From Acidipropionibacterium virtanenii (GTDB lineage Bacteria > Actinomycetota > Actinomycetes > Propionibacteriales > Propionibacteriaceae): a stretch of DNA of 64,000 nt. This document shows, piece by piece, positions 31,500 through 40,617 of this stretch (within the stretch, counting starts at the first letter, position 1; each line of letters begins with the position of its first letter). The position numbers and the translations under genes are program-made. Below the pieces are notes generated by a model. The model worked only from the letters and a program-made list of their open reading frames with translations, did no database searches and had not been told where the DNA came from. The stretch lies in assembly GCF_003325455.1 (NCBI RefSeq), contig NZ_CP025198.1, positions 2,914,001 to 2,978,000 of the forward strand. Reading direction: 5' to 3'.

Positions 31500-31609
31500 T
31501 ACCTGCGATACGCGAGAGCGCGAGTCTTCTCTGGCTGAGGTTTCCTGCGGGACGGGCTGAGACAGTCCCCGGGCCGCGCGGACGATCTCGTCGGGGGGGT
31601 GGACGCGAA

Positions 31610-31652
31610 TTGACAATCGATGAGCTGACGGAATCGGCGAGCACCCTTCCTG
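31610..31652 (+). pseudogene. 5' fragment of the IS-interrupted sugar transferase gene
   Basis: A TTG start at 31610, after a G-rich possible ribosome site, reads LTIDELTESASTLP and then meets the IS66-type element at 31653. Joining this to the sequence after the second target repeat (from 33173) gives an uninterrupted frame: ...STLPGRTGRSEYVRRG..., leading into the transferase below. About 14 codons lie on this side. Confidence 0.75.
31645..31652. repeat. Target-site duplication, left copy
   Basis: CCTTCCTG directly precedes the left end of the IS element and is repeated at 33165-33172. The 8-bp length is typical of IS66-family insertion. Confidence 0.92.
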
Positions 31653-33164
31653 GTAACTGTTCAGGTGGTGGCTTCGGGTCTGACGGCCTGATCTGAGGGG
31701 GCCTGCGGCGTGTCGCGTGGCTGGTCTGGGGGCTGAGGGGTGGAGGATTCGGGGCATGCCGCGGTCGCGTAAACCCACCTATGACGAGTTGGTCGCGCTG
31801 GTGGCCGCCCAGGCGGCCCAGATCGCGGAGTTGAAGGCCCGGATCGCCGAGTTGGAACGCCAACTCGGGTCGACCTCGCGGAACTCTTCGAAGCCACCCT
31901 CGACCGACGGGCTGGCCAAGCCCGCCCCGAAATCCTTGCGGCGTCCCTCGGGCAAGAAGCCAGGCGGCCAGCCCGGCCATCCGGGCACCACACTGCGCCA
32001 GGTCGATCATCCCGATCATGTGGTGGTGCATGCCCCCGGCCGGTGTCCGGCCTGTGGCGGGGTGCTGGACGGCTCCTGTGATGGGGGTGTGGTGGCCCGG
32101 CAGGTGGTCGAACTGCCCCAGGTGCGTGTGACCGTCACCGAGCATCGGATCCTCACGCGCCGGTGCGCCTGCGGAGCCCTGGCCGCCGGGACGGCGCCGG
32201 CCGGTGTCAACGCACCGGTCTCCTACGGGCCGCGTGCCCGTGCGGCGATGGCCTATCTGGCCGCCGGCCAGTACATACCGATCAGGCGGGTGGCTTCGAC
32301 GCTGGCCGATCTGCTGGGGATGCCGGTGGCGACCGGGACGGTGGCCTCCGCCGTCGAACAGGCGGGCGGTGAGCACTTGGACGAGTTCACCGACCAGGTG
32401 GCCGCCGGGATCGCCGCATCCCCGATCGTCCATGCCGACGAGACGGGGCTGCGGGTCGCCGGGAAGCTGCACTGGGTCCACTCGGCCTCCACCGGCCGAT
32501 ACTCCCACATCAGCGTCCATCCCAAACGCGGCCGGAAGGGCATGGATGCCGCCGGCATCCTGCCGGGCTTCTCCGGGATTCTGGTTCATGACGCCTGGGC
32601 CCCCTACGACACGCTCACCGGACCGGCCCACCAGTTGTGCTGCGCCCACCTGCTCCGCGAACTGGTCGCGGTGGCCGACTACCACGACGCCCACGACCCG
32701 CCCGGGGCGTTCTGCTGGGCCCGTCAGGTCCTCGACGCCCTCCTGGTCCTCATCCGCGACCCCCACGCCGCCGCCGGAAAGGCCGACCCCCAGTTCCTGG
32801 CCCGCCAGCGGCGGCTGGTCACCGATGCGGCACTGCTGGGCGCCGCCTCGGAGGTGCCGGGGAAGGTCGGGGCGAAGCATCGGGCCCTGGCCCGGCGGAT
32901 CGGTGCCCGGATCGATGACTACCTGCGCTTCGCCACCACACCGGGCCTGGAACCCGACAACAATGCGGCTGAACGCGAGATCCGCATGGTCAAGGTCCAC
33001 CACAAGGTCTCAGGCACCCACCGCACCCTGACCGGCGCCGAGGGCTTCCTCCGGCTGCGCTCCTACCTGGCCACCACCGCCAAGCAGGCCCGCAACACCT
33101 ACCAGGCCCTCATCGACCTGTTCAACGGACAGGCCTGGACCCCGGCCACCACCTGAACAGTTAC
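31653..33164 (+). mobile_element. IS66-family insertion sequence, complete
   Basis: A 1512-bp element is bounded by 20-bp perfect inverted repeats GTAACTGTTCAGGTGGTGGC (31653-31672 and, reversed, 33145-33164). IS66 ends characteristically begin GTAA. It carries one transposase gene and no tnpA/tnpB accessory genes, like other single-gene actinobacterial members. The identical ends and perfect 8-bp target repeat suggest a recent insertion. Confidence 0.95.
31756..33156 (+). CDS. IS66 family transposase
   Basis: This 466-residue DDE transposase has an N-terminal coiled-coil-like segment (ELVALVAAQAAQIAELKARI), a basic linker (SLRRPSGKKPGGQPGHPG) and a zinc-binding CPAC...CACGA region. The DDE core is visible as IVHADETGLRV, ILVHDAWAPYD and DNNAAEREIRMVKV. 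The ATG at 31756 is chosen because MPRSRKPTYDEL is the usual start. The gene is intact, and its stop lies 8 bp before the right end of the element. Confidence 0.95.
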   Translation: MPRSRKPTYDELVALVAAQAAQIAELKARIAELERQLGSTSRNSSKPPSTDGLAKPAPKSLRRPSGKKPGGQPGHPGTTLRQVDHPDHVVVHAPGRCPACGGVLDGSCDGGVVARQVVELPQVRVTVTEHRILTRRCACGALAAGTAPAGVNAPVSYGPRARAAMAYLAAGQYIPIRRVASTLADLLGMPVATGTVASAVEQAGGEHLDEFTDQVAAGIAASPIVHADETGLRVAGKLHWVHSASTGRYSHISVHPKRGRKGMDAAGILPGFSGILVHDAWAPYDTLTGPAHQLCCAHLLRELVAVADYHDAHDPPGAFCWARQVLDALLVLIRDPHAAAGKADPQFLARQRRLVTDAALLGAASEVPGKVGAKHRALARRIGARIDDYLRFATTPGLEPDNNAAEREIRMVKVHHKVSGTHRTLTGAEGFLRLRSYLATTAKQARNTYQALIDLFNGQAWTPATT

Positions 33165-33172
33165 CCTTCCTG
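33165..33172. repeat. Target-site duplication, right copy
   Basis: CCTTCCTG follows the right inverted repeat exactly and matches 31645-31652. Confidence 0.92.
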
Positions 33173-33249
33173 GTCGGACGGGACGTTCGGAATATGTTCG
33201 CCGCGGCTCACGCGAGCCGAGCTGGGGGCGCACGTATCGCCTTGTCCTC

Positions 33250-34614
33250 GTGGGTTGCGATCTGCTCGCTATCAGCATCGCGGTACTGATCTCGATGACG
33301 TTGGCCTCCACCGGGGAAGACGCCCTTGTCGGCCTCACCGGGGTGCCCTACACAATCGCCGCTCCGACGCTGGGGCTCATATGGCTCGTCTCCCTAGCGG
33401 CAGGCGGCTCCCGGAACGCATGGATCACCGGCGCGGGAGTCGAGGAGTACCGACGGGTCATCAGAATCAGCCTGTACGTCTTCGGCGGAGTGGCGATCTT
33501 CTCCTACATCCTGAAGGCTCAGTTCGCACGATCCCTGTTCATCCTCCTGCTGCCTCTTGGCATCTTGCTGCTCCTCCTCGAGCGGTGGTCCGCAAGGGCA
33601 TGGCTCAATCATGCCCGAGTCCGCGGAAAATATCTGACCACCTGTGCCGTCGTCGGTCCCGAGGACCAGGTGGCGCGGGTGATCACCGATCTGCGCCACC
33701 ATGTAGATGCCGGATTCTCCCCTCGCGGTGCCTGCCTGATCGGCGGCAGCGCGAAGGAGACGCCATCTGAATTACGCGGCGTTCCCGTACACAGCGCCGA
33801 CGACCTTCTCGGTGTCTTCGACAAGTTCGAAGCGGTCGTCGCCACGGAGGGGCTCCCCGGCAGTTACCTGCGCGCCCTGGCCTGGAATCTTGAAGGTTCC
33901 CCGACGTCATTGGTAGTCACCCCGCGCGTGATGGATATCGTGGGCCCTCGCATGCATTACACCGACACGCCCGGCGTTTCGCTGATGCACGTCGAGATCC
34001 CTCAGTTCACCGGCTGGAAGTACGCGCTCAAGCGCGCCTTCGACATCATCTTCTCGATTCTGGCGCTCATCGTGCTCTCCCCGGTGTTCCTGGTCGCCGC
34101 GATCCTCATCAAGCGGGAGGATCATGGCCCGGTGATCTTCCGCCAGGAACGCGTCGGGCGCTTCGGCGAACCCTTCACCATCCACAAGTTCCGCAGCATG
34201 AGCATCAACGCGGAGTCGAAGATCCAGAAGCTCATCGACGACGCCGGCGGTCAGGCCCTCTTCTTCAAGATCGATCACGACCCCCGGATGACGAAGATCG
34301 GCGCCACCATGCGCAAGTACTCCATCGACGAGCTGCCGCAGTTCTGGACCGTGCTCAAGGGTGACATGAGCGTCGTCGGCCCCCGACCGCAGATGGCCCG
34401 CGAGGTGGCCGAGTATCTGCCCGCCTACAAGCGGCGTCTCCTCGCCAAGCCTGGAATCACCGGCCTGTGGCAGGTCTGCGGACGATCCGACCTGTCCCCG
34501 GAGGAGGGCATGCGCCTGGACCTCCGCTATGTTGAGAACTGGTCGCCGATCACCGATCTCACCATCGTCGCCAAGACCGTCACCACCGTCTTGAAGCCGA
34601 GTGGCGCATACTGA
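33250..34614 (+). CDS. Undecaprenyl-phosphate sugar-1-phosphate transferase, N-terminus cut off by IS element
   Basis: This enzyme class (WbaP/CpsE type) starts repeat-unit synthesis by moving a sugar-1-phosphate to undecaprenyl phosphate. The remaining 454 codons contain four N-terminal membrane segments, a Rossmann-like middle region and the catalytic domain: FKYAL-type helix KRAFDIIFSILALIVLSP, then VIFRQERVGRFGEPFTIHKF, VVGPRP and GITGLWQVCGRSDL. The IS insertion removed the natural start and about 40 codons. The first start after it, GTG 33250, has no ribosome site and begins inside the first membrane segment. The protein is probably absent or poorly made. An intact paralogue lies at 37981-39531. 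Confidence 0.85.
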   Translation: MGCDLLAISIAVLISMTLASTGEDALVGLTGVPYTIAAPTLGLIWLVSLAAGGSRNAWITGAGVEEYRRVIRISLYVFGGVAIFSYILKAQFARSLFILLLPLGILLLLLERWSARAWLNHARVRGKYLTTCAVVGPEDQVARVITDLRHHVDAGFSPRGACLIGGSAKETPSELRGVPVHSADDLLGVFDKFEAVVATEGLPGSYLRALAWNLEGSPTSLVVTPRVMDIVGPRMHYTDTPGVSLMHVEIPQFTGWKYALKRAFDIIFSILALIVLSPVFLVAAILIKREDHGPVIFRQERVGRFGEPFTIHKFRSMSINAESKIQKLIDDAGGQALFFKIDHDPRMTKIGATMRKYSIDELPQFWTVLKGDMSVVGPRPQMAREVAEYLPAYKRRLLAKPGITGLWQVCGRSDLSPEEGMRLDLRYVENWSPITDLTIVAKTVTTVLKPSGAY

Positions 34615-34666
34615 AGTAGACAGCCGCCCGGCCGGCCCGAGCACCGATCACGAAGCGAGACACGCC

Positions 34667-35760
34667 ATGGCCAAGCACACGCCCGATTCGGGGGACACCC
34701 CCCGTCGTGCCGACACATCCAGCCTGGACGATCTGCTCGACTCGGAGGAGGAGGCCGAGAAGGCCTCGGGCGCATCGGCGAGACGGGCCGGCGGCAAGGG
34801 CGGACACCGCCGAGGACCGAAGATCTTCCTGGCCGTCGCGCTGGCCTTCATCCTGATCGTCGTCGCGGCCCTGGGTTTCTACCTCAAGAGCGTGAGCAGC
34901 GCCATCAGCAACATCGACCGGGATCCCGGCCTGATTCCCGACACCTCGGCGACCCCTGTTCCCCCGGGCAGCCGATCGACTTCGTGCTGATGGGTTCGGA
35001 CTCCCGCGGCTCGGACCAGGGACGCTCCGACTCGCTGATGGTCGCCCACCTCTCGGGGGACCGGGAGACCCTCTACCTGGTGACCTTCCTGCGTGACATG
35101 TGGGTCACCATCCCCGCGAACAAGTCCGTCCCCCACGATTCGAAGGCCAAGATCAACGCCGCCTACTCCTGGGGCGGCCCGGCCCTGACCATCAAGACCC
35201 TGCAGAATCTCACCGGGGTAACGATGGACCACGCCGCCATCATCGACTTCGAGGGATTCATCAAGCTCACCGACGAGCTCGGCGGGGTCACCGTCAACAA
35301 TCCCCAGGCCTCCACGAATCTCGGCTACACCTTCAAGAAGGGCACCATCACCCTCAAGGGCGAGCAGGCCCTGGCCTACGTCCGCCAGCGCTACAACCTC
35401 GCCAATGGTGATCTGGACCGCGCCGCCCGGCAGCGTGCGGTGGTCACCGCGATCATCGACAAGACCCTGTCGGGAGGGGTACTGGCGAATCCGAAGAAGT
35501 TCAATGACGTGATGGCATCGGCCTCCCAGACCATGACGGTGGACTCGGGTCTGACCAACGCCAACATCCGGAAGATCGCCACCAGCCTCAAGTTCCGCTC
35601 CGGAGCCGGCGTGGTCCCAGTCCAGGCGCCGATCTCGGGCTTCGGCAAGTCGGCCGACGGTCAGGCCTACGACATCGTCGACGAGGCGGGGATGAAGGCG
35701 CTGTCGGCCGCGCTGAAGAATGACACAATGGCGGACTACGTCGCCAACCACCCTCAGTAG
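34667..35760 (+). pseudogene. LytR-CpsA-Psr (LCP) family protein, frameshifted
   Basis: LCP enzymes attach glycopolymers from the lipid carrier to peptidoglycan. The first part (34667-34990) reads MAKHTPDSGDTPRRADTSSL, an acidic region and one membrane segment (KIFLAVALAFILIVVAALG), and stops at TGA 34988. The catalytic part continues in another frame: QPIDFVLMGSDSRGSDQGRS, TFLRDMWVTIP, INAAYSWGG, LAYVRQRYNL. The switch maps to the CCCCCGGG run at 34961-34968. One extra C would restore VPPGQPIDFVLMGSDSR. The restored protein would be about 364 residues. It follows the split sugar transferase gene in the same operon. A sequencing error is possible. Confidence 0.85.
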
Positions 35761-35767
35761 GCCATCG

Positions 35768-36466
35768 ATGACTTTCCGGATCCTTGTCGTGTGTACGGGG
35801 AATATCTGTCGCTCCCCTGCTGCGGCACAGCTGCTCGATGCAGCGGTCGAATCCGACGTGGACGTCTCCAGCGCCGGCACGGACGCTCTGGTGGGTCTCA
35901 GCCTGGATCCCGCGATGGCAGATGCCATGCGCCGGGCCGGTGCAGCGCCCCGGCCCCATCGCGCCCGCCGGCTCAACTCCTGGCTCCTGGAGGTCGCAGA
36001 CCTGGTACTCACCATGGATCAGGTCCAGCGAAGAAGGGTCCTGGAACTGGCTCCGGAGGCCCTGCACCGCACCTTCACCCTCCGCGAGTTCGCGCTGATC
36101 TGCCAGAGCCTTCTCCAGGCCGGTGACTCGTCATGGCCGGCCCGGAGCTCCCAGGAGTCACGGTTCCGCAGTCTCACCGAACGCGCCGGACGACGGCACG
36201 GGCTGTTGCGTCCGGGCCCCGACGTCGTCATCGAGGATCCCTATCGGGGACCCGCCGCGGGCTATGACCGGGCGATGAACCAGATCGGGGCGGCCGTGAG
36301 ACTCATCCTCGAGGCTCTCCATACGACCCGAGCGCCACGCCCCGTCCTCCTGCGGCCCTCCACACCCCGACGACTCCTACCGGACGGCCCCGCAGAGATC
36401 CTCAACTGGCCGCCGCCGATCGGTCGAGCACCTCGCCGTAGCGGCGAGCCGCCGTCTCCCAACTGA
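35768..36466 (+). CDS. Low-molecular-weight protein-tyrosine phosphatase, second copy
   Basis: This 232-residue phosphatase has the P-loop VCTGNICRSPAAAQLLDAA with the Cys nucleophile, SSAGTDALVGLSLDP, and the general-acid Asp in VIEDPYRGPAAGYD. The last 45 residues are a Pro/Arg-rich tail. It follows the LCP gene by 7 bp and probably acts on the same Wzc-like kinase as the copy at 28957-29547. Its 3' end overlaps the convergent glycosyltransferase by 65 bp, which may explain the low-complexity tail. Confidence 0.88.
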   Translation: MTFRILVVCTGNICRSPAAAQLLDAAVESDVDVSSAGTDALVGLSLDPAMADAMRRAGAAPRPHRARRLNSWLLEVADLVLTMDQVQRRRVLELAPEALHRTFTLREFALICQSLLQAGDSSWPARSSQESRFRSLTERAGRRHGLLRPGPDVVIEDPYRGPAAGYDRAMNQIGAAVRLILEALHTTRAPRPVLLRPSTPRRLLPDGPAEILNWPPPIGRAPRRSGEPPSPN

Positions 36467-37535
36467 ACTCGTCGACCCGGCGTCGCCCCTCGGCCGCCAG
36501 ATCGGCCGACAGCCGTTGGTCGATGAGGAGCCGTCCCACGCACTCGGCCAACGGCGCCGACTCCCCGGGCGGAACCAGGAGCGCATCCATCCCGTGATGA
36601 ACGGTCGCCGCCGCCGTGCGCGTCGCGGTGGCCACCAACGGCGTGCCCGAACGCCAGGCATCCACGATCTCGGCCCTGGACGTGCTCACCCGCCCAGGCA
36701 GCACCACCACATCGGCGTGATCCAGCCCGGCCGCCTTCTGGCTGGCGCTCAGCCGGCCCGGGAAGCTCACCGAGCCGGTTCCGCCGCGGCTGCGGGCCCA
36801 CCGCTTCAGCCCTTCCAGGCCGTGCCCCTGCCCACCGATCACCAGCTGATGGCCGGCCGACAGACGCGCCGAGGCCTCGACCAGCAGGTCGAAGCCGGAC
36901 ATCTCATCGATCTCCCCGCAGGCGAAGACCACCGGGCGGCCGTCGATCTGCCACGGGATGTCGGACCAGTCGAAGGAGGTTGCCACCGGATCGATTCCAT
37001 CGGGGATCACCTCCACCGTCGCCCCGAACCGGGAGCGCAGGTCGGCGGCCACCTCGGAGTCGGTCGCCACGACGCACGAGGCCCGGCGCAGCGCCTCGGC
37101 GTAGGCCTTGGCCAGCCCGGGATGGCGGGAGATGCTCCGGGCCCCTTGCGCCAAGGTCTCACCCCTGCTGCTGATCACCAACGGAGTACCGGTCCGCCTC
37201 GCCAACGACAGGGCCTGCACCCCCGCAGGGCCGAACCCGTGAACGTCGATCACCCCGGGATGATCCTGCTCGAAGGCGTGCTTCCACGCCTGCGTCGCCG
37301 AGGCGCGAGATCCGGCGTGGACGAGCCGGGACGTCATCGAACGTCCCGGCAGCGGGGCCGGAAGATGCCTCAGCACCAGCCCGTCGAGTGACCTGATCAC
37401 CCTGCTCGGCCGATCGTCGGCCACCCAGATCACCGCCGGACGGCCCACCGACCGCAGTGCCCGGGCCAGGTGCAGCACCTCGGCGTTCCCCTCGGGGGGA
37501 TCTCCCGAACAGACGAGTGCGACAGGACGCTCCAC
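36402..37535 (-). CDS. Glycosyltransferase family 4 (GT-B), third
   Basis: This 377-residue enzyme starts RPVALVCSGDPPEGNAEVLH, has VIDVHGFGPAGVQALSLARR and VVATDSEVAADLRSRFG. The GT4 core is PVVFACGEIDEMSGFDLLVE, then VVVLPGRVSTSRAEIVDAWR and GTPLVATATRTAAATV. The second E of the usual E-x7-E is in a region differing from canonical GT4, so the exact family is less sure. The GTG start at 37535 follows GGAAGGAG. It is alone on the minus strand between the damaged operon and the intact sugar transferase. Confidence 0.82.
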   Translation of the reverse strand: MERPVALVCSGDPPEGNAEVLHLARALRSVGRPAVIWVADDRPSRVIRSLDGLVLRHLPAPLPGRSMTSRLVHAGSRASATQAWKHAFEQDHPGVIDVHGFGPAGVQALSLARRTGTPLVISSRGETLAQGARSISRHPGLAKAYAEALRRASCVVATDSEVAADLRSRFGATVEVIPDGIDPVATSFDWSDIPWQIDGRPVVFACGEIDEMSGFDLLVEASARLSAGHQLVIGGQGHGLEGLKRWARSRGGTGSVSFPGRLSASQKAAGLDHADVVVLPGRVSTSRAEIVDAWRSGTPLVATATRTAAATVHHGMDALLVPPGESAPLAECVGRLLIDQRLSADLAAEGRRRVDEFSWETAARRYGEVLDRSAAAS

Positions 37536-37980
37536 CGTGCTCCTTCCCGGACGCCCTCTCCCGGACGCCGTGGTGCGGATCCCCGACCCGCACCGCCAGT
37601 TCCGAGGCTACCCGCGCGGCCCTGGCGCGACGCCGGAACCTGTCACATCCCGCCGGGCCGTCCCGGCAGAGCACCCCCGACCGGCTGACCTCACCTGATC
37701 TGGGAACGTGCATCCACATGCGAGGGCCCGATACGTCGTCTGAAACCCCCACGTTGTACGATGTCGTCGATATGCACACCTCGGCCCGCGCCATCCTTCT
37801 CGCCAGGTGTTCACCGGGATCACCGGCGGTTCACGCCGGATACATGGCCAAATGGCCAGATCTATGAGGACGAGCACAACTTTTGGCTATTCGGGTGTAA
37901 TGTACACATTGGTCACATCAGTTCGCTGAGTGGTTCCGCACGGCGCTGTAGCCGGTACGACCGGTGGGAGGAGTCACACG
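37536..37980. other. Intergenic control region before the intact sugar transferase
   Basis: This 445-bp gap between divergent genes holds no credible gene. It becomes AT-rich near 37870-37915, where AATGT-AC-ACATT (37899-37910) forms a small dyad overlapping a TGTAAT that could be a -10 box. A TGGCCA direct repeat lies near 37842-37856. These may control the 37981 gene, but nothing is firm. Confidence 0.35.
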
Positions 37981-39531
37981 GTGACACAGGAGAGTTCGCT
38001 GGCCAGCCCGGGCCCGGCCCTTCGCGAGATCACAGGACGGGCCGTCCCCGCCCGTCGGGCCCCCACCGGGATCCTCTCCTTCCGCCTCCGGAATACCTCT
38101 GACGCTCCGCAGCAACCCCGGAAGCCCCGGAACCGACATGTCAGCATCCTCGGCGTCCTGCTCACCGATCTCACCACCGTGACGGTATCGACGGTCTGCG
38201 CGCTGCTGATCCGCGCCCGCACCGACATTCCGGTGTTCGAGGAGGACGCGGTCACCGAGCCCATCCTCGCCCCGATCGCACTGGTGATGGTGCCCGCCTG
38301 GCTGATCATCATCGCCCTGTTCGGCGGCTACCAACACAAGCATCTGGGAGTCGGGACGATCGAGTACCGGCGGGTGCTCAACGCCTCCCTGCTGGCAGCG
38401 GGACTGCTGGGCATCTCCGCCTACCTGTTGCAGTACCCGATGTCGAGGGCCTTCTACTTCCTCATGTTCAGCATCGGAATCCCCCTCGTGCTGGCCGGGC
38501 GCTACCTGATGCGCCGGCACCTGCAGCAGGCCAGGGTCCGCGGGCGCTTCCGCCGGCGCGTGCTCGTCGCCGGGGACTACGGCCACATCAGCGATCTGGT
38601 CGCCATCCTCCACCGGGAGCGCTGGCTGGGCTACGACGTGGTGGGCCTGCTCACCGACGACCCCTCGCCGAAACCGGAGGAGCTCACCGTCCCCACCGTC
38701 GACAGCCCCGAACACGTGGTCACCGCCGCCCGCCTCACCGGCGCCGACGGCGTCATCTTCGCCGAGGGCGCCTACTCCCGCGGCAGAGACTTCAACCGGC
38801 TGGCCCGCCAGCTCGAGAGCGAGAGCGCCGAGCTGATCGTCGTCCCCACCCTCACCGACGTCGCGGCCGCAAGGATGACGATCCGCCCGGTCGGCGGCAT
38901 CCCCCTGGTACACATCGACAAGCCCCAGGCCGAACGTGCGACCACCTGGCTGAAGCGATCCTTCGACATCGTCGGATCCCTCCTGCTCATCATCGTCACC
39001 TCCCCGATCGTCGCCATCGCCGCTCTCGCCATCAAGCGGGAGGACGGCGGCCCGATCCTCTTCAAGCAGCGCCGGGTGGGCATGAAGGGCGAGATCTTCG
39101 AGTGCCTCAAGCTGCGCAGCATGGTGACCAACGCCGAGGAGATCAAGGCGAAGCTGCTCTCCGACAACGGCGGCGTGCTGTTCAAGATGTCGCGCGATCC
39201 GCGGGTCACCCGGGTGGGCGAGATCATCCGGAAGTTCTCCATCGACGAGATGCCCCAGTTCGTCAACGTGCTGCGCGGCGACATGAGCCTGGTGGGTCCT
39301 CGCCCCGCCCTGGAGAACGAGGTCGCCCAGTACAAGTCGCATGTGCGCCGCCGGCTGGACGTGCGCCCCGGCATCACCGGCCTGTGGCAGGTCTCGGGAC
39401 GCTCGGATCTCTCCTGGGACGACGCGGTGCGCCTGGACCTCTACTACGTCGACAACTGGTCGATGCTCCAGGACCTCTCCATTCTCAAGCGGACCGTCAA
39501 GGCGGTCTTCTCCTCCTCGGGCGCCTATTAG
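37981..39531 (+). CDS. Undecaprenyl-phosphate sugar-1-phosphate transferase (polyprenyl glycosylphosphotransferase), intact
   Basis: This 516-residue membrane enzyme starts glycopolymer synthesis by loading a sugar-1-phosphate onto undecaprenyl phosphate. It has four N-terminal membrane segments (residues about 55-190), a CoA-binding-like middle domain (VLVAGDYGHISDLVAILHRE) and the catalytic domain: KRSFDIVGSLLLIIVTSPIV, ILFKQRRVGMKGEIFECLKL, MSLVGPRPALENEV and GITGLWQVSGRSDLSWDD. GTG 37981 follows GGGAGGAG. It is a full-length paralogue of the IS-split gene at 31610-34614 and may replace it. Confidence 0.93.
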   Translation: MTQESSLASPGPALREITGRAVPARRAPTGILSFRLRNTSDAPQQPRKPRNRHVSILGVLLTDLTTVTVSTVCALLIRARTDIPVFEEDAVTEPILAPIALVMVPAWLIIIALFGGYQHKHLGVGTIEYRRVLNASLLAAGLLGISAYLLQYPMSRAFYFLMFSIGIPLVLAGRYLMRRHLQQARVRGRFRRRVLVAGDYGHISDLVAILHRERWLGYDVVGLLTDDPSPKPEELTVPTVDSPEHVVTAARLTGADGVIFAEGAYSRGRDFNRLARQLESESAELIVVPTLTDVAAARMTIRPVGGIPLVHIDKPQAERATTWLKRSFDIVGSLLLIIVTSPIVAIAALAIKREDGGPILFKQRRVGMKGEIFECLKLRSMVTNAEEIKAKLLSDNGGVLFKMSRDPRVTRVGEIIRKFSIDEMPQFVNVLRGDMSLVGPRPALENEVAQYKSHVRRRLDVRPGITGLWQVSGRSDLSWDDAVRLDLYYVDNWSMLQDLSILKRTVKAVFSSSGAY

Positions 39532-39626
39532 ACGGCTGCTCCTCGGCACGCGCAGCCTGGGCCGGCCTACTTGGCGATTCCTCCGCGGCTAACCTCGAAT
39601 GAGGTACCCGTTTCAAGGAGGACGAG

Positions 39627-40571
39627 ATGTCACGACGCGTGGTGTTCAGCGAGTTCGGCGATTTCAGCAGGCTCCGGGTGGAGACCGACGAGGAGATCCA
39701 CGCCGGTCCGGGTCGGGTCCGGGTGAGAGTGGCCTATGCGGGCCTCAACCCGGTCGATCTCAAGATCCTCGCCGGCGGCCAGTTCATGCGTCCCGGGCTG
39801 CCCTCGGGCAACGGCAACGACTTCTCGGGGATCGTTGACGAGACCGGCGAGGGCGTCGAGGGCTTCTCGGTCGGCGATCCCGTCCTCGGCGGCCGGCGAT
39901 TCTTCGCCCAGGCCGATCACGTCGTCGTCGATCCCGATTCCCTCACCCCGGTGCCGGCCGGCCTGGGACTCGACGTCGCCGGTGGCCTGTCGATCGCGGC
40001 CACCACGGCGATCGCCGCGATCCGCGCGATCGCACCGACGGCTGCCGACACCGTCTTCGTCGGCGGGGCGGCAGGCGGAGTGGGGGTGCTGGCCGCCCAG
40101 ATCGCCCGCGCCACCGGGGCCCGGGTGATCGGCAGCGCCGGACCCGCCAATCACGACTTCCTGCGTGCGATCGGCATCGAGCCGGTGGAGTACGGCGAGG
40201 GCCTGTGGGAACGGCTGCGTCTGCTGGCCCCGGACGGCATCGACTCCGCCCTGGCCACCCGGGACCTCGACGAGGTGAAGGGACTCATCGAACTGGGCGT
40301 GCCGGCCGGACGGATCGATTCGATCGCCACCGGGAAGGCCGCAGCCGATCTTGGAGCCCGGACCGACGGCTCGGCCGCCGCCCGCCCCGACGACCTGGCC
40401 CATGTCGCAGCGGCCATCGCCGGCGGCGCGATCGTGGCGCCGATCGACTCCGTCTTCTCCCTGGATGACGTCTCCTCGGCATACCGGCGGCTGGCCGACG
40501 GGCACCTGCGCGGCAAGATCCTGCTGCGCACCGCCGCCGCTGCCGACGCCAGTGATCTGCTCGATCTCTGA
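39627..40571 (+). CDS. Quinone oxidoreductase-like medium-chain dehydrogenase, zinc-free
   Basis: This 314-residue MDR-superfamily protein begins VFSEFGDFSRLRVETDEEIH and has the GroES-like N-domain AYAGLNPVDLKILAGGQ. The nucleotide-binding motif is VFVGGAAGGVGVLAAQIARA (about residues 142-161), which prefers NADPH in this family. The catalytic zinc ligands are absent. AAGGAGG lies 7 nt before the ATG. It probably reduces quinones or enals. It shows no link to the polysaccharide genes around it. Confidence 0.88.
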   Translation: MSRRVVFSEFGDFSRLRVETDEEIHAGPGRVRVRVAYAGLNPVDLKILAGGQFMRPGLPSGNGNDFSGIVDETGEGVEGFSVGDPVLGGRRFFAQADHVVVDPDSLTPVPAGLGLDVAGGLSIAATTAIAAIRAIAPTAADTVFVGGAAGGVGVLAAQIARATGARVIGSAGPANHDFLRAIGIEPVEYGEGLWERLRLLAPDGIDSALATRDLDEVKGLIELGVPAGRIDSIATGKAAADLGARTDGSAAARPDDLAHVAAAIAGGAIVAPIDSVFSLDDVSSAYRRLADGHLRGKILLRTAAAADASDLLDL

Positions 40572-40617
40572 GCGGCCGGAGGCACGACTGTCGGAGCCAT
40601 GCGCTAGAACATAGGTC

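Noticed and set aside
31307-31609. Riboswitch in the gap before the split sugar transferase
   Set aside because: No recognisable aptamer core (TPP, cobalamin, c-di-GMP, c-di-AMP, fluoride) could be made out; only a weak promoter and a small stem are visible.
34951-34990. Programmed -1 frameshift joining the two LCP parts
   Set aside because: The CCCCCGGG run is not a canonical X-XXY-YYZ slippery heptamer in the right frame, and I see no clear stimulatory structure. A 1-nt deletion or sequencing error is simpler.
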